DNA from: an uncultured bacterium
GTDB lineage: Bacteria; Bacteroidota; Bacteroidia; Chitinophagales; Chitinophagaceae
Assembly: GCA_903826405.1 (NCBI GenBank)
Contig: CAIKEH010000032.1
Location: forward strand, 1-64,000
Direction: 5' to 3'
DNA: 64,000 bases
Under the pieces are notes generated by a model that ran no database searches, was not told where the DNA came from, and saw only the letters and a program-made list of their open reading frames with translations. Shown here in pieces: positions 63,340-64,000 of the stretch. Position numbers and translations under genes: made by a program. Numbering within the stretch: position 1 is the first letter of the stretch; each line of letters begins with the position of its first letter.

Positions 63340-64000
63340 TCAGCCCTTCGAGAAATAGACGGATACGGCAAAAGCAAGCACCGCAGCAATGATGCCATAC
63401 ATGAAGATCGTGTATGAGATACGGAGCAACTTGTACTTTTTCCCCAAAACCACACCAAGGAAATAAATATCCCTGATCATGCTGGAATAGAGATAATCAT
63501 TATCCACCATCATGGATTTCACCCCTGATTCATAATCCCCTAGGCCCATGCCGTGGAAATTGCCAAAGAATAGTAGATTGACCTTCTTATGGAGCACATC
63601 TTCTTTGGTGAAAGTACCCTTTGATATATTGGGCCTGGTGGCCAGAACACTAAATATGATCGCAACCACATTGACGCCCAAAAGTATGATGGTAGGAATG
63701 ATCAAATGCGGATAATCCTCGATTTTGCGCACCAACATAGAAAGTACAACAGAGATGATGATCGAGTTAACTGAAATCATGATATGCGCCTTGCTATCAG
63801 CCATCTCACTCATTCGGATATGGTTGCTAGAAGTAAGTCGGAACATGGTTTCAATTCCACGTGAGGGCTTATCCAGCTTCTCCGCTTTCTCTTTGTCCTT
63901 CTCTTTATCCTTGTCTTTATCCTTCGCTTTGTCCTTTTTTTTCTCTTTTTTTCCTTCAGATATTGTTTCTGTTTGATCACCGCTGGCCCCATCAACCTCC
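63340..64000 (-). CDS. Pycsar-effector-type membrane protein (PycTM), N-terminal part outside window
   Basis: The minus-strand frame is open to the window edge, giving 219 C-terminal residues. From the visible start there is a Lys/Glu/Asp-rich linker (about residues 15-42), then SRGIETMFR, the conserved MADSKAHIMISVNS block (about 65-78), two membrane segments (VNSIIISVVLSML and IIPTIILLGVNVVAIIF), an ATRPNI loop, LLFFGNFHGM, YLYSSMIRDIYFLG, and two more hydrophobic stretches (last near the end). This is the PycTM domain of Pycsar anti-phage effectors. In Bacteroidota it often follows an HD phosphohydrolase domain across such a linker; that part would be outside the window. No cyclase gene is visible on this side. 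A core, non-defence role remains possible. Confidence 0.82.
   Translation of the reverse strand, partial: EVDGASGDQTETISEGKKEKKKDKAKDKDKDKEKDKEKAEKLDKPSRGIETMFRLTSSNHIRMSEMADSKAHIMISVNSIIISVVLSMLVRKIEDYPHLIIPTIILLGVNVVAIIFSVLATRPNISKGTFTKEDVLHKKVNLLFFGNFHGMGLGDYESGVKSMMVDNDYLYSSMIRDIYFLGVVLGKKYKLLRISYTIFMYGIIAAVLAFAVSVYFSKG

Overview
The window is a bacterial chromosome segment from the phylum Bacteroidota, most likely a Chitinophagaceae/Sphingobacteriales-type soil or freshwater organism. The evidence is the gliding-motility ABC genes gldF and gldG, several secreted proteins with a type IX secretion (T9SS) C-terminal sorting domain, a MurF-alanine racemase fusion, an arginine pathway using an N-acylornithine carbamoyltransferase, LytTR/LytS-type signalling, and -7 promoter boxes of the TAnnTTTG type. 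Almost all of it is ordinary, densely packed chromosomal sequence. There is no prophage, integron, CRISPR array or insertion sequence.

Layout. 1-4.4 kb: end of a sugar phosphate isomerase gene, a REP-like palindrome cluster, a large FAD/Fe-S dehydrogenase and an SDR oxidoreductase. 4.6-13.7 kb: secreted M20 amidohydrolase, unknown exported proteins, a GluQ-RS-like synthetase, tRNA-Ser(GGA), a secreted GH9 cellulase, TatD nuclease and a polysaccharide deacetylase. 13.9-24.4 kb: gltX, a cobalamin-binding mutase domain, a T9SS-exported beta-propeller protein, a crotonase, fumC, a small orphan gene and lspA. 24.5-33 kb: an apparent minus-strand operon gldF-gldG-terC-murF/alr and another T9SS protein. 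33-42 kb: IscA-type protein, methylmalonyl-CoA epimerase, acpP-fabF-rnc, a very small lipoprotein gene and the B12-dependent ribonucleotide reductase. 42-44.2 kb: a GGGP-synthase-family prenyltransferase and an M28 peptidase. 44.4-53.8 kb: an eight-gene arginine operon with three successive ATGA overlaps and a possible leader peptide. 53.9-64 kb: LytTR/LytS pair, a frameshifted T9SS gene, dxs, small accessory genes, an amidohydrolase, a second REP-like cluster, a decayed gene, and the C-terminal part of a Pycsar-effector-type membrane protein running off the window.

How genes work together. The arginine operon holds every step from the N-acylated glutamate to arginine except carbamoyl phosphate supply. 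Its carbamoyltransferase has Val at position 90, the specificity position. This points to N-succinyl rather than N-acetyl intermediates and makes the leading GNAT gene the candidate acyltransferase. Cobalamin dependence recurs (mutase B12 domain, methylmalonyl-CoA epimerase, B12-dependent RNR). acpP/fabF serve fatty acid synthesis; murF/alr and lspA serve envelope biogenesis.

The least explained items are the Pycsar-type effector at the right edge, the REP-like palindromes at both ends, the arginine-operon leader, the HAD hydrolase coupled inside that operon, and several very short genes or transcription units (22044, 37905, 42012). All names rest on reading motifs and recalling families; no database search was possible.
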